Positions 48,620 through 56,958 of a stretch of 64,000 nucleotides of DNA are shown here, in pieces; the first letter of the stretch is position 1; every line of letters starts with the position of its first letter. The DNA comes from Natronocella acetinitrilica (GTDB taxonomy: Bacteria; Pseudomonadota; Gammaproteobacteria; Nitrococcales; Aquisalimonadaceae), in the NCBI RefSeq assembly GCF_024170285.1, contig NZ_JALJXV010000007.1, forward strand, positions 186,001 to 250,000, written 5' to 3'. The notes beneath the pieces were generated by a model, which was not told where the DNA came from, did no database searches, and saw only the letters and a program-made list of their open reading frames with translations. The translations under genes were made by a program, and so were the position numbers.

Positions 48620-49573
48620 TCAGCGATCGGGGGTCGTCTCATGGTCCGATTCCGGCGCCGGGTCGGGCCGCTCATTGGCGACACCGAATGGCACATGGCC
48701 CGTGGCCACATGCTGCATGGCCAATTCGCAATGACCCGTCTGATCATCAAAAAAGATATCCGCCGCAAAGGCCTGCAGAAACTCGGATTTGGCAAGCCCA
48801 CCAAGAAACAGCGCTTCATCAATGCGGATATTCCAGTGGCGAAGCGTACGAATCACCCGCTCGTGGGCTGGCGCTGCCCGGGCCGTTACCAGCGCCGTCC
48901 TGATGGGGCACTGCTCTGCCGGATAGGCATTCTGCAGATTATGCAGCGCCGACAGGAAGCGCTTGAACGGTCCGCCCGGCAAGGGCGCACGGGCCTGGGC
49001 ACGCTCGCTGGCACTGAACTGGTCCAGGCCCTGGGTACGGAACACGCGCTCCGCTTCGTCTCCAAACAGTACCGCGTCGCCGTCGAATGCAATACGCAGT
49101 TCGCCATCCTCGGCCTCTTCAACCGTCTCGTCCCGTTGGGCGCTGGGTAGAATGGTCGCCGCCGCATAGCCGGCGGCCAGGGCCTGACTCACGTCGTTGG
49201 GATCGGCAGACAGAAACAGGTGCGCACCGAACGGCCTCACATAGCGCCATGGCCGCTCTCCATTGGTGAATGCGGCGCGGGTCACGTTGAGACCGTAATG
49301 CTCGATGGAGTTGAAGACACGCAGTCCGGTGTCGGCGCTGTTGCGAGACAGAAGGATGACTTCCACCCGGGTGGCACTGCGATCCAGATTCAGCAGCTTG
49401 CGCACCAGGCGAAATGCCACACCCGGGCGCAGGATCTCCGATTCGCGTTCTACCTGATAGGCGCAGTAGGCTTCCACGCCCTCGTCTTCAAACACGCGGT
49501 GGCTATCAGCCATGTCGAACAGCGCGCGAGAGGAAATCGCCACTACCAGCCGTTCGGTATCATCTTGCGCCAT
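48620..49573 (-). CDS. 5'-nucleotidase (NT5C1 family)
   Basis: 317-aa protein of the 5'-nucleotidase family related to cytosolic NT5C1A/B. Characteristic segments: LVVAISSRALFDMADSHRVFEDEG at the start, EVILLSRNSADTGLRVFNSIEHYGL, RAAFTNGERPWRYV, and IAFDGDAVLFGDEAERVF near the centre plus FFDDQTGHCE at the end, giving the HAD-type acidic residues. It should dephosphorylate nucleoside monophosphates in the cytoplasm. ATG 49573 chosen; longer frame upstream has no site. Divergent from the TetR regulator (124 bp between starts). Confidence 0.88.
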   Translation of the reverse strand: MAQDDTERLVVAISSRALFDMADSHRVFEDEGVEAYCAYQVERESEILRPGVAFRLVRKLLNLDRSATRVEVILLSRNSADTGLRVFNSIEHYGLNVTRAAFTNGERPWRYVRPFGAHLFLSADPNDVSQALAAGYAAATILPSAQRDETVEEAEDGELRIAFDGDAVLFGDEAERVFRTQGLDQFSASERAQARAPLPGGPFKRFLSALHNLQNAYPAEQCPIRTALVTARAAPAHERVIRTLRHWNIRIDEALFLGGLAKSEFLQAFAADIFFDDQTGHCELAMQHVATGHVPFGVANERPDPAPESDHETTPDR

Positions 49574-49697
49574 GGCCCGGATACACCAGTTGCCTACAGG
49601 TTTGCGGACTTTTTCAATGCAGCCGGTTAAGGTGTCTGCCTTGCCACCCGATCGCGTCGGTGGGCAGGCCCCCAATTCGGCAAAGAGTAAGTGTGGC

Positions 49698-50309
49698 ATG
49701 GCCTACAGGGAAACCGCCAGGATCAGGGAGCGCAAGGACCAGACTCGCCAATGCCTGGTGGATGCCGCGACGCGGCTGGTGGCAAGCAACGGTTTCGGCG
49801 GCGTTCAGGTCAGTATGATTGCTGCGGAAGCTGGCATGGCCACCGGCACCGTCTACGGCTACTTCCCCTCCAAGACGGCGCTGTTTCGTGCAGTCTTCGA
49901 AGAGGCCAGCCAGCGCGAGCTTGACGCCTTTGCGGCGGCACCGCAGCCCGGCGCCTCGCCAGACGTCCAGTTGCAGGCCATGGTCTCGACTTTCGCTGGG
50001 CGTGCCCTGGCCAACCCGGGGCTGGCCCGGGCATTGATTGCGGAGCCGGCGGAAGCGGATCTGGATGAGGCCCGGCAGCGCTTCAGAAAAGCCTATGCAG
50101 AGCAGTTCGAGACAGTGCTCAGCACGGGAATCGACCAGGGGCTGTTCGCGCCCCAGGACGCCTGGGTTTCGGCGCAGGCGCTGGTGGGGGGCGTCGCAGA
50201 GGCCCTGGTCGGCTCCGCGATGGGCGAGTGTCCGGCGGACGCGGACTGGCGGCGGACACGAGTGGAAGCCGTCACCGCCTTCGCAATGCGTGCTGTGGCG
50301 GATTGCTGA
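49698..50309 (+). CDS. TetR/AcrR family transcriptional regulator
   Basis: 203-aa repressor-type protein. The N-terminal TetR HTH is evident at residues about 15-60: TRQCLVDAATRLVASNGFGG, VSMIAAEAGMATGTVYGYFPSKTALFRAVF. The C-terminal ligand domain is diverged. ATG 49698 starts MAYRETARIRERKDQ. It is divergent from the 5'-nucleotidase gene and upstream of yccA in the same direction. A perfect 12-bp palindrome (50391-50402) occurs between this gene and yccA and could be a target, though linkage is speculative. Confidence 0.88.
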   Translation: MAYRETARIRERKDQTRQCLVDAATRLVASNGFGGVQVSMIAAEAGMATGTVYGYFPSKTALFRAVFEEASQRELDAFAAAPQPGASPDVQLQAMVSTFAGRALANPGLARALIAEPAEADLDEARQRFRKAYAEQFETVLSTGIDQGLFAPQDAWVSAQALVGGVAEALVGSAMGECPADADWRRTRVEAVTAFAMRAVADC

Positions 50310-50390
50310 ATCGGTCGTGGAACACACCTCGCGAGGGAACCGCAGGCAAGCCGAACTGCCTAAGCAATTGATGATCCTTTCGCATCACGG

Positions 50391-50402
50391 CACACTAGTG
50401 TG
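50391..50402. promoter_or_regulatory. Perfect palindrome CACACTAGTGTG upstream of yccA
   Basis: 12-bp perfect inverted repeat located 57 bp before the yccA start codon, overlapping the position where a -10 would fall for a TTGATG -35 candidate 17 bp upstream. It could be an operator. No recognised consensus; may be chance. Confidence 0.3.
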
Positions 50403-50458
50403 GTTTAGCTTGGCGACCCGGGCATTCCCGAGGGTCCACTACAGGAGGTTGTCTGACG

Positions 50459-51130
50459 ATGGCGACGCACGATCGGGTAATTACTTCAGGCCGTCAGGGC
50501 GTTGTTGAGACCAACAAGGTTATTCGCAGCACTTACACGCTGCTTGCCATGACCCTTGGCTTCAGTGCCGTAACTGCCGGCGTTGCAATGTTGAGCAATG
50601 CACCACCGCTGCCCTGGTTCATGGTCCTGGCGGGTTACTTTGGCCTGCTGTTCCTGACCAATGCCATGCGCAACAGCGTTTGGGGCCTGGTGTCGATATT
50701 CGCCCTGACCGGCTTCATGGGCTACACCCTCGGTCCGCTGCTGAGTTTCTACCTGGGGGCGTTCTCCAATGGTAGCCAACTGGTTGCGATGGCCTTTGGT
50801 GGCACCGCGGCCATCTTCCTCGGCCTGTCCGGCTATGCCCTGACCACCCGCAAGGACTTCAGCTTCATGGGGGGCTTCCTGTTCGTCGGCATTCTGGTCG
50901 CCTTCCTGGCTGGCCTGGGTGCAATGGTATTCAGCATGCCGGCCCTGTCGCTTGCGGTGAGCGCCATGTTCATTCTGCTGATGTCGGGGCTGATTCTCTG
51001 GCAGACCAGCGAAATGATCCACGGTGGCGAGACCAACTACATCATGGCGACGGTAACGCTCTACGTGTCCATCTTCAATCTGTTCACCAGCCTGCTGCAC
51101 ATCCTGGGGATTTTCGGCGGCGACGACTGA
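50459..51130 (+). CDS. yccA: Bax inhibitor-1/YccA family membrane protein
   Basis: Inner-membrane protein of 223 aa with seven predicted helices (first VIRSTYTLLAMTLGFSAVTAGVAML). E. coli YccA interacts with and modulates the FtsH protease; Bax-inhibitor-1 relatives conduct Ca2+. Typical end ETNYIMATVTLYVSIFNLFTSLLHILG with acidic residues in helix 7 is present. Ribosome site AGGAGG 10 bp before ATG. A strong terminator follows at 51151-51179. Confidence 0.92.
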   Translation: MATHDRVITSGRQGVVETNKVIRSTYTLLAMTLGFSAVTAGVAMLSNAPPLPWFMVLAGYFGLLFLTNAMRNSVWGLVSIFALTGFMGYTLGPLLSFYLGAFSNGSQLVAMAFGGTAAIFLGLSGYALTTRKDFSFMGGFLFVGILVAFLAGLGAMVFSMPALSLAVSAMFILLMSGLILWQTSEMIHGGETNYIMATVTLYVSIFNLFTSLLHILGIFGGDD

Positions 51131-51150
51131 CACGACCTACCCCGTAACCA

Positions 51151-51179
51151 AAACCCCGCCCGAGTGGGCGGGGTTTTTT
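51151..51179 (+). terminator. Rho-independent terminator after yccA
   Basis: GC-rich stem AACCCCGCCC and GGGCGGGGTT with loop GAGT followed by a run of Ts. It begins about 20 bp after the yccA stop. The stem is preceded by As, so it may also work on the minus strand for the convergent DMT transporter gene. Confidence 0.9.
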
Positions 51180-51198
51180 ATTGCCACTGGGTTAGCAA

Positions 51199-52080
51199 TC
51201 AGGATCGCCTGAAAAGCTGCTGTATCAACAGGCCCGCGACAATGAGCAGCAATCCGATGTAGGTCGAGGTCAGAATCACCTCGCCAACAAAAGCTCGAAT
51301 GAAGAACAGCGACAGGAACGGCGAAAGGAAGATCAGATTGCTGATACGGGATGTGCTGGTGGCAAGCCGCATGGCGCCCAGCCACAGCGCAAAGGCCAGA
51401 CCCATCTCGAAAACGCCCACATAGGCAGCGCCAGCCAACGCCCTCCAATCTGCGGCCGGTAAACCGTCTGTCAGCATGCACGCGACCAGGATGAAGGGCA
51501 CGCCCATGGTGAAGTTGCAGAACAACGCCACCAGCGGATCCCTCCGGTCGCGGGCGCTGACAATCCAGTAAAGCGACCAGAGCACGGTGCTCGCAAGGGC
51601 CAGGAACACACCGTAGGGGTTGTCGAAGCCCAGGGACAGAACGTTGCCGCGGGTCGCGATCACCCAGACACCGCTGTAGGCGATCAATCCTCCCAGCACA
51701 TCGGCGCGGGTCAACCGCTGCCCCAACAGGGGAACAGCCAGCAGCGCCAGCGTGAACGCCCAGGTGTAATTCAGCGGCTGGGCCTCCTGGGCAGGCAACT
51801 GATCATAGGCCTCGAACAGGACAACGTAGTAGAGGAAGGGATTGAGTAGACCCATGCCAGCCGAGCGAAGATAGTCCTGCCACGATCCCTGGAACGCGAG
51901 AACCAGTCGACCACTGACCAGCAACAGCAGGCCCAGGGTCACGACCGATACGATGCTTGCCGCGGCAAGCAGCTGGATCGGGGTCAGGTACTGCAGGGAC
52001 AGCTTGAAGGCGGTGGCGACGGTGGACCAGAGTAGTACCGCCCCGAGGGCAAGCAGCATGGCGCGTTGTTGATTCGTCAT
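51199..52080 (-). CDS. EamA/DMT family transporter
   Basis: Ten-helix drug/metabolite transporter family protein of 293 aa, consisting of two EamA repeats (about 8-140 and 155-290). Start ATG 52080 (MTNQQRAMLLALGAVLLWSTVATAFKL); a TTG at 52101 would add seven residues. Typical repeat end SRISNLIFLSPFLSLFF. Substrate not predictable. Convergent with yccA, and divergent from gpt with 159 bp between starts. Confidence 0.88.
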   Translation of the reverse strand: MTNQQRAMLLALGAVLLWSTVATAFKLSLQYLTPIQLLAAASIVSVVTLGLLLLVSGRLVLAFQGSWQDYLRSAGMGLLNPFLYYVVLFEAYDQLPAQEAQPLNYTWAFTLALLAVPLLGQRLTRADVLGGLIAYSGVWVIATRGNVLSLGFDNPYGVFLALASTVLWSLYWIVSARDRRDPLVALFCNFTMGVPFILVACMLTDGLPAADWRALAGAAYVGVFEMGLAFALWLGAMRLATSTSRISNLIFLSPFLSLFFIRAFVGEVILTSTYIGLLLIVAGLLIQQLFRRS

Positions 52081-52239
52081 TGCCGGTGCCACCGCCTGCA
52101 AACCTTGCCAAACCGAGCCACACCATAGCGCATCAGGCCGACAGAGTTAGTAATCCGGAAAAATTCACCGATAATGAACGGCCATTGCGCGGTACACAGT
52201 CATCGCGCCGCCCACGACTGACTTGCAAACGGAGGAACA

Positions 52240-52740
52240 ATGACGGCGCCCCAGGAAAAGGCCTTCCCTGTGTCATGGGATCAACTGCATCGAGACGCCA
52301 GAGCCCTGGCATGGCGATTGGCCGGCATAAACCGTTGGGATGCCATCGTGTGCGTGACACGGGGCGGACTTGTGCCCTCGGCCATCGTGGCCAGAGAGCT
52401 CGGAATCCGCCTCATCGATACCGTCTGCATCACCTCCTACCACGACTATCAGACCCAGGGTGAACTGGAGCTCCTGAAGTCGGTGACGCCATCCCTGGTC
52501 GAACTCGGCAAGGGCCGCGGTGAGCGCCTGCTGGTTGTCGATGATCTCGTGGATACCGGGCGGACCGCCCGCGTCGTCAAGGACATGTTGCCCGAAGCGC
52601 ACCTGGCCACGGTTTACGCCAAACCCCAGGGCATCGAGCTGGTGGACACTTTCGTCACGGAAGTGTCCCAGGACACCTGGATCTACTTTCCCTGGGACAC
52701 CAGCCTGCAGTTCGCGCCGCCCATACGCGACGGGGTCTGA
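52240..52740 (+). CDS. gpt: Xanthine-guanine phosphoribosyltransferase
   Basis: Purine salvage enzyme of 166 aa (E. coli Gpt 152) converting guanine or xanthine plus PRPP to nucleotides. PRPP-binding motif [17 protein letters not shown] is exact; [20 protein letters not shown] and the end [10 protein letters not shown] are Gpt-typical. GGAGGAA 4 bp before ATG. Followed after 2 bp by the AMP nucleosidase gene, so the pair forms a salvage operon. Confidence 0.92.
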   Translation: MTAPQEKAFPVSWDQLHRDARALAWRLAGINRWDAIVCVTRGGLVPSAIVARELGIRLIDTVCITSYHDYQTQGELELLKSVTPSLVELGKGRGERLLVVDDLVDTGRTARVVKDMLPEAHLATVYAKPQGIELVDTFVTEVSQDTWIYFPWDTSLQFAPPIRDGV

Positions 52741-52742
52741 GC

Positions 52743-54236
52743 ATGACGGTTGGCAACGGAGTACGCCAACCGGGCACTGGCCACGGCGCGGTGCGGGACC
52801 TGAAGCCCTGCCACACGGCGGACGAGGCGCTGCAGCGGGTCGAGCACCTCTACACGACAGCAGTGGAGCGCATGCAAGCCCGCTATCGCTCCTTTGTGGC
52901 CGGTGAGAGCCCTGGCCTGCCCGGCCTGGATGCGTGTTATCCCTACGTGGGCCTCGAGATCACGGCTGACAAACTGGTCACGGCCGCACGGCCCACCTAC
53001 GGTGCCTTACGCAACCCGGGTTTTCACGGAACGACGGTGACGCGCCCGGATCTGTTTCGCCGCTATCTCCACGAGCAGTTCACGCTGCTGCTGCGCAACC
53101 ATGGCGTGCCACTGCAAGTGGGCGTTAGCAATGAACCTATCCCCCTTCCTTTCGTGATCGAGGATGCAACGGCAGACCTGGGGCCAGAACAGGTTCGCGC
53201 CCTTTCTTCGGTATTTCACTTGCCCAACCTCGGCATGATCGACGACCGCATTGCCAACGGCACTTATCGCACCCCACCCGGCGAACCCTGGCCGCTGGCC
53301 CTGTTTCCGGCACAGCGCGTCGATCTCGCCGTGCAGCGACTGCACCACTACACCGGTACCGACGCGAGCCGCTTCCAGGGCTTTGTGCTCTTTACGAACT
53401 ACCAGCGCTATGTGGATGATTTCATAAGATATGGACTGGATCAGATCAAGGCGGGTGGTGACTATACGGCGTTCGTCGAACCCGGCGACGTCATCACCGA
53501 TGCCACTACCTCCACGCCTGCGGAACAGATCAGACGACCTAAACATCTGCCGCCCATGCCGGCCTACCACCTTGTTCGGCCAGACGGGCTGGGCGTCACC
53601 CTGATCAACATTGGAGTGGGGCCATCCAACGCCAAGACCATCACCGACCATCTCGCCGTACTCAGGCCCCATTGCTGGCTGATGATTGGTCACTGTGGCG
53701 GACTTCGGCGCTCCCAGTTGCTTGGCGATTACGTACTCGCCCATGCCTACATGCGGGAAGACCATGTACTGGATCAGGACCTCCCCCTCTGGGTGCCGGT
53801 GCCACCCATTGCAGAGATTCAGGTAGCACTGCAGGAGGCGGTGGCCGGCGTGACGGGACTTGAGGGCATGGATACCAAGATCCGCCTGCGCACCGGCACG
53901 GTGGCGAGTACCGACAACCGAAACTGGGAGTTCCGTTACGATGAACTCTACGAGCGATTCAGCCAGTCCCGCGCCATTGCGGTGGACATGGAGAGTGCCA
54001 CCATCGCCGCCAATGGATTCCGACTACGTGTCCCCTATGGCACGTTGCTGTGCGTCTCGGACAAGCCCATGCATGGCGAACTGAAGCTGCGCAGCATGGC
54101 CGATGCGTTCTACCGAACCCGCGTCAATCAACACCTGTTCATCGGTCTGGAGACGGTGCGCCTATTGAAAGAGGCCGGCATCGACTCCCTCCACTCGCGC
54201 AAGTTACGGAGTTTCGACGAGCCTGCCTTCCGCTGA
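52743..54236 (+). CDS. amn: AMP nucleosidase
   Basis: Hydrolyses AMP to adenine and ribose 5-phosphate; 497 aa (E. coli 484). An N-terminal domain of about 180 residues is followed by the nucleoside-phosphorylase-like catalytic domain with GVTLINIGVGPSNAKTITDHLAV, MIGHCGGLR, and AVDMESATIAANGFRLRVPYGTLLCVSDKP (purine-binding Glu and catalytic Asp). It begins 2 bp after gpt. In E. coli Amn is activated by MgATP and inhibited by phosphate, linking it to energy state. Confidence 0.95.
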   Translation: MTVGNGVRQPGTGHGAVRDLKPCHTADEALQRVEHLYTTAVERMQARYRSFVAGESPGLPGLDACYPYVGLEITADKLVTAARPTYGALRNPGFHGTTVTRPDLFRRYLHEQFTLLLRNHGVPLQVGVSNEPIPLPFVIEDATADLGPEQVRALSSVFHLPNLGMIDDRIANGTYRTPPGEPWPLALFPAQRVDLAVQRLHHYTGTDASRFQGFVLFTNYQRYVDDFIRYGLDQIKAGGDYTAFVEPGDVITDATTSTPAEQIRRPKHLPPMPAYHLVRPDGLGVTLINIGVGPSNAKTITDHLAVLRPHCWLMIGHCGGLRRSQLLGDYVLAHAYMREDHVLDQDLPLWVPVPPIAEIQVALQEAVAGVTGLEGMDTKIRLRTGTVASTDNRNWEFRYDELYERFSQSRAIAVDMESATIAANGFRLRVPYGTLLCVSDKPMHGELKLRSMADAFYRTRVNQHLFIGLETVRLLKEAGIDSLHSRKLRSFDEPAFR

Positions 54237-54242
54237 GTCTCG

Positions 54243-55343
54243 TCAGCGGGATATGAGCTGATAGACCGGATAGAGCCGTGGGGTATTGCGGAGGATGACC
54301 TGCAGGACCGTCATCAGGGGAACGGCGAGCAGCACACCAATCGCGCCCCACAACCAGCCCCAGAAGAAAATCGACAGGAAAATCACCACGGGATTGACGG
54401 ACAGGCGGTAGCCGTGAAAATACGGCTCGATGATGAAACCCACCAGGCTCGACAGCGCGAGATAGCCCAGGGGCGCTGCCAGCATCATCGCTGGTTCATC
54501 AAAGGTGATGGCGGAGACCAACGCCAACAAGGCAACGGTCAAGACCACACCCAGATAGGGGATAAAGCGCAGCAGTGCCGCGATAACGCCCCAGACCACC
54601 GGCTCCGGCAGCCCGATAACCCAGACCAACATCGCCGTGGCTACCCCGACAAGGCCGTTGCTGATGGTGATGAACCCCAGGTACCGGGCAATCTCGCGCT
54701 GCGCATCCTGGATCATGCGCAAACTGGCCCGCCGGTCGGATCGAGCACCGAGCAGACGCACGTAGTTCTGGATCAGCCGGTCACCGCTGACCAGCAGAAA
54801 GAAAGTGAGCGTCAGGGCAAGGGTGACCGCCACGACGGTGTCTCGCAGACCGACCGCGAGCTGCCCCCGCCAGGAAACCTCTTCCTGTTGCACCACAACG
54901 GTGGGTTCAGCTTCGCGGCTACTGTCCTCGGTCTCCTGCGCTTCGGCCACGGCGCGCTCCACTTGCTCCGCCGAGCGCGCCATGCGCTCGAAGGCCTCAC
55001 GCATGTCACTGTCCGGCACGGTCAGCCGGGCGATGCCCTCTGGCGCATCCTCAAGCCACTGCAAGGCCGGTTCGCCCACAATCTTGCCGATGCCGGCCAC
55101 GCCGGCGACCACTGCCGCCAGCAGGAACAAGGCCGCCAGGGCCCGCGGCACGCCGTATCGCGCGGCGCGGCGAACCAGGGGGGAAAGCAGCAGACTGACC
55201 ATCACCGCCAGCACAACGGGCAATATCACCTCGTGGGCCAGGTACATCGTGTAGAGCACCCCCAGGGCAAACAGCCCGTGGATGGACACACGTAGCGGGT
55301 CTTTACCGTATGGCCGGTGTTCTTGCGCTTCCTGTTCGGACAC
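54243..55343 (-). CDS. AI-2E family transporter (PerM/YdiK-like)
   Basis: 366-aa polytopic membrane protein. The family pattern of two N-terminal helix pairs, a variable soluble segment (here acidic, EAQETEDSSREAEPTVVVQQEE around 140-160 shortened) and a C-terminal five-helix block (GLVGVATAMLVWVIGLPEPVVWGVIAALLRFIPYLG, shortened) with PYLGVVL is clear. GTG start 55343. Members export AI-2, or act in Na+(Li+)/H+ exchange or other small-molecule efflux, so the substrate is not certain. Convergent with amn (6 bp apart). Confidence 0.87.
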   Translation of the reverse strand: MSEQEAQEHRPYGKDPLRVSIHGLFALGVLYTMYLAHEVILPVVLAVMVSLLLSPLVRRAARYGVPRALAALFLLAAVVAGVAGIGKIVGEPALQWLEDAPEGIARLTVPDSDMREAFERMARSAEQVERAVAEAQETEDSSREAEPTVVVQQEEVSWRGQLAVGLRDTVVAVTLALTLTFFLLVSGDRLIQNYVRLLGARSDRRASLRMIQDAQREIARYLGFITISNGLVGVATAMLVWVIGLPEPVVWGVIAALLRFIPYLGVVLTVALLALVSAITFDEPAMMLAAPLGYLALSSLVGFIIEPYFHGYRLSVNPVVIFLSIFFWGWLWGAIGVLLAVPLMTVLQVILRNTPRLYPVYQLISR

Positions 55344-55468
55344 GGGGCGTTGGTCTCCACGTCAGTCGGGTGAACGGGCGGTTGTTCCCGCGATGCTGCA
55401 AGCATACCTTATGCCTGCAACTGGTCAGCGGATCACATCGTCCCTCCCAAACGGACAAGCACAGACTC

Positions 55469-56404
55469 GTGACAGCCCTATTCAGCGCACTGATCGCAGT
55501 CTTCGGCCTTATTCTGCTTGGGCAGGTGTTGCAGCGGACCGCATTTACCAACGATGCCTTCTGGCACATTGCCGAGCGCCTGATCTACTTTCTCGCTCTA
55601 CCTGCGCTACTGGTCAGTAACCTGAGCGCAGCACCCCTGGAAGCGCTGGACCTGGGCAGGATGGCGGTCGCCCTGGTGATTCCCGTGACCCTGGTCACCA
55701 TCTTGCTATTGGCCTGGCAAGCCCGTTACGACACCTTCACAGGCCCCGCCTTCACCTCGGTATTTCAGGGCGGAATCAGACTCAATACCTATATTGGCCT
55801 CGCCACGGCAGGCGCTCTGTTTGGCAGCGACGGCCTGGCAATGGCTGCTGTCAGCCTCGCGGTATTGATCCCCCTGGTCAACATCTTCAGTGTACTGGCC
55901 CTGCTCCGCCATACCGGAAGTGCCTCGAAAACCGGCGCGAACCTGCTGATCATGCAAATACTCAGAAATCCGCTGGTACTCGCATGTCTGCTCGGTATCG
56001 GACTCAACATGCTCGATGTTGGCCTGTTTCCGCCACTGCTCACCCTGCTTGATGCACTTGGTCAGGCTGCCCTGCCACTGGGGTTGATGGCCGTGGGTGC
56101 CGGACTCCAGATAGCCAGGCTGGGCCAGCACGCGAGACCGGCTCTGCTGAGTTCCGGGATCAAACTGATCCTGCTGCCGATGCTGTCCGTGCCGGTGATT
56201 GTCGCCCTGGGGCTCACTCCAGTCGCTGCGATCGGCGTCGTCCTGTTCGCTGCGCTACCCACTTCAGCCTCAAGTTACATACTCGCAAGGCAGCTCGGCG
56301 GCGATGCGCAGCTCATGGCGTCCATTCTGAGCCTGCAAACGCTGCTGTCGGCCGTCACCCTACCCGTCATTCTATGGCTAGCGCTCCACCTTCCTACGGC
56401 TTGA
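55469..56404 (+). CDS. AEC family transporter
   Basis: Auxin-efflux-carrier-type membrane protein of about 311 aa with ten predicted helices. Family motifs: start LFSALIAVFGLILLGQVL, FTSVFQGGIRLNTYIGLATA (helix 4), LRNPLVLACLLGIGLN (start of second half) and FAALPTSASSYILARQLGGD. GTG 55469 chosen since the earlier frame overlaps the divergent transporter's start. AEC proteins in bacteria carry malate or other carboxylates; specificity here unknown. Confidence 0.86.
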   Translation: MTALFSALIAVFGLILLGQVLQRTAFTNDAFWHIAERLIYFLALPALLVSNLSAAPLEALDLGRMAVALVIPVTLVTILLLAWQARYDTFTGPAFTSVFQGGIRLNTYIGLATAGALFGSDGLAMAAVSLAVLIPLVNIFSVLALLRHTGSASKTGANLLIMQILRNPLVLACLLGIGLNMLDVGLFPPLLTLLDALGQAALPLGLMAVGAGLQIARLGQHARPALLSSGIKLILLPMLSVPVIVALGLTPVAAIGVVLFAALPTSASSYILARQLGGDAQLMASILSLQTLLSAVTLPVILWLALHLPTA

Positions 56405-56420
56405 ACTGAGTGGCTCTTTA

Positions 56421-56439
56421 AATAATAATCGTTCTCATT
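56421..56439 (+). promoter_or_regulatory. Fur-box-like operator
   Basis: AATAATAATCGTTCTCATT matches the 7-1-7 Fur inverted-repeat TGATAAT-C-ATTATCA at 12 of 15 positions and lies in an AT-rich segment with possible -10 TATAGT (56453-56458), about 100 bp before the small CBS-like gene. Match by eye only; no -35 of good quality is visible. Confidence 0.55.
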
Positions 56440-56544
56440 TGCATCTTTATGTTATAGTGAAAATGTATCGATTAGATAAAAATATTCGTTTTTTACTATG
56501 CATAGAACGCCGGTACCCTAGCGGCAATTGTTATGGGAGGTACC

Positions 56545-56778
56545 ATGCTGAACTCTGAGATCTTGCGCATTCCGGCAGAAATGCTTTTGCGAGACGCCAT
56601 TTTTCACATGAACGCCGAGTTTCAAACCAGCGCCGTAATTGTTAACCCGGCAGGAGATGCACTGGGCATACTTGACGGCGAAAGTATCGCCCGCGGCCTT
56701 GCCATGGATGCGGACGCCTTGCTGACCACCCCGTGCATCGAGTTGCTTGAGCCGCGGCGCGTGAACCTCGCTGCCTGA
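56545..56778 (+). CDS. Small protein with a single CBS-like motif
   Basis: 77-aa acidic protein preceded by an excellent ribosome site (GGGAGG, 4 bp before ATG 56545). The arrangement LLRDAIFHMNAEFQTSAVIVN then GDALGILDGESIARGL fits one beta-alpha-beta-beta-alpha CBS motif, which normally occurs in tandem pairs, so it would have to dimerise to form a nucleotide site. No membrane segment or Cys cluster beyond one Cys. Upstream DNA is markedly AT-rich and holds a Fur-box-like element, suggesting iron-responsive expression. I do not recognise a named family; it is a real gene candidate on ribosome site, promoter region and domain likeness. Confidence 0.65.
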   Translation: MLNSEILRIPAEMLLRDAIFHMNAEFQTSAVIVNPAGDALGILDGESIARGLAMDADALLTTPCIELLEPRRVNLAA

Positions 56779-56896
56779 GCGGCACCTGCGTCACTGCTCT
56801 CCCCCATTCCACTTATGCTCCTCCACGGGTAGCCCGCGCCGCGCCCCTGTCAAAGGCCATACCCACGGGGCGCAACCTGCAAGCCCTCACTGATTC

Positions 56897-56928
56897 CAAA
56901 AAAAACGCCGGCCTGGAGAGGCCGGCGT
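56897..56928 (-). terminator. Rho-independent terminator after dctM
   Basis: Perfect 10-bp stem ACGCCGGCCT (56905-56914) and AGGCCGGCGT (56919-56928), loop GGAG, followed on the minus strand by eight Ts (56905-56898 As on plus). It begins 30 bp after the dctM stop and should end the TRAP operon. Confidence 0.9.
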
Positions 56929-56958
56929 CGGGTCGTTGGCTAACAGAGAGCCGATCGA

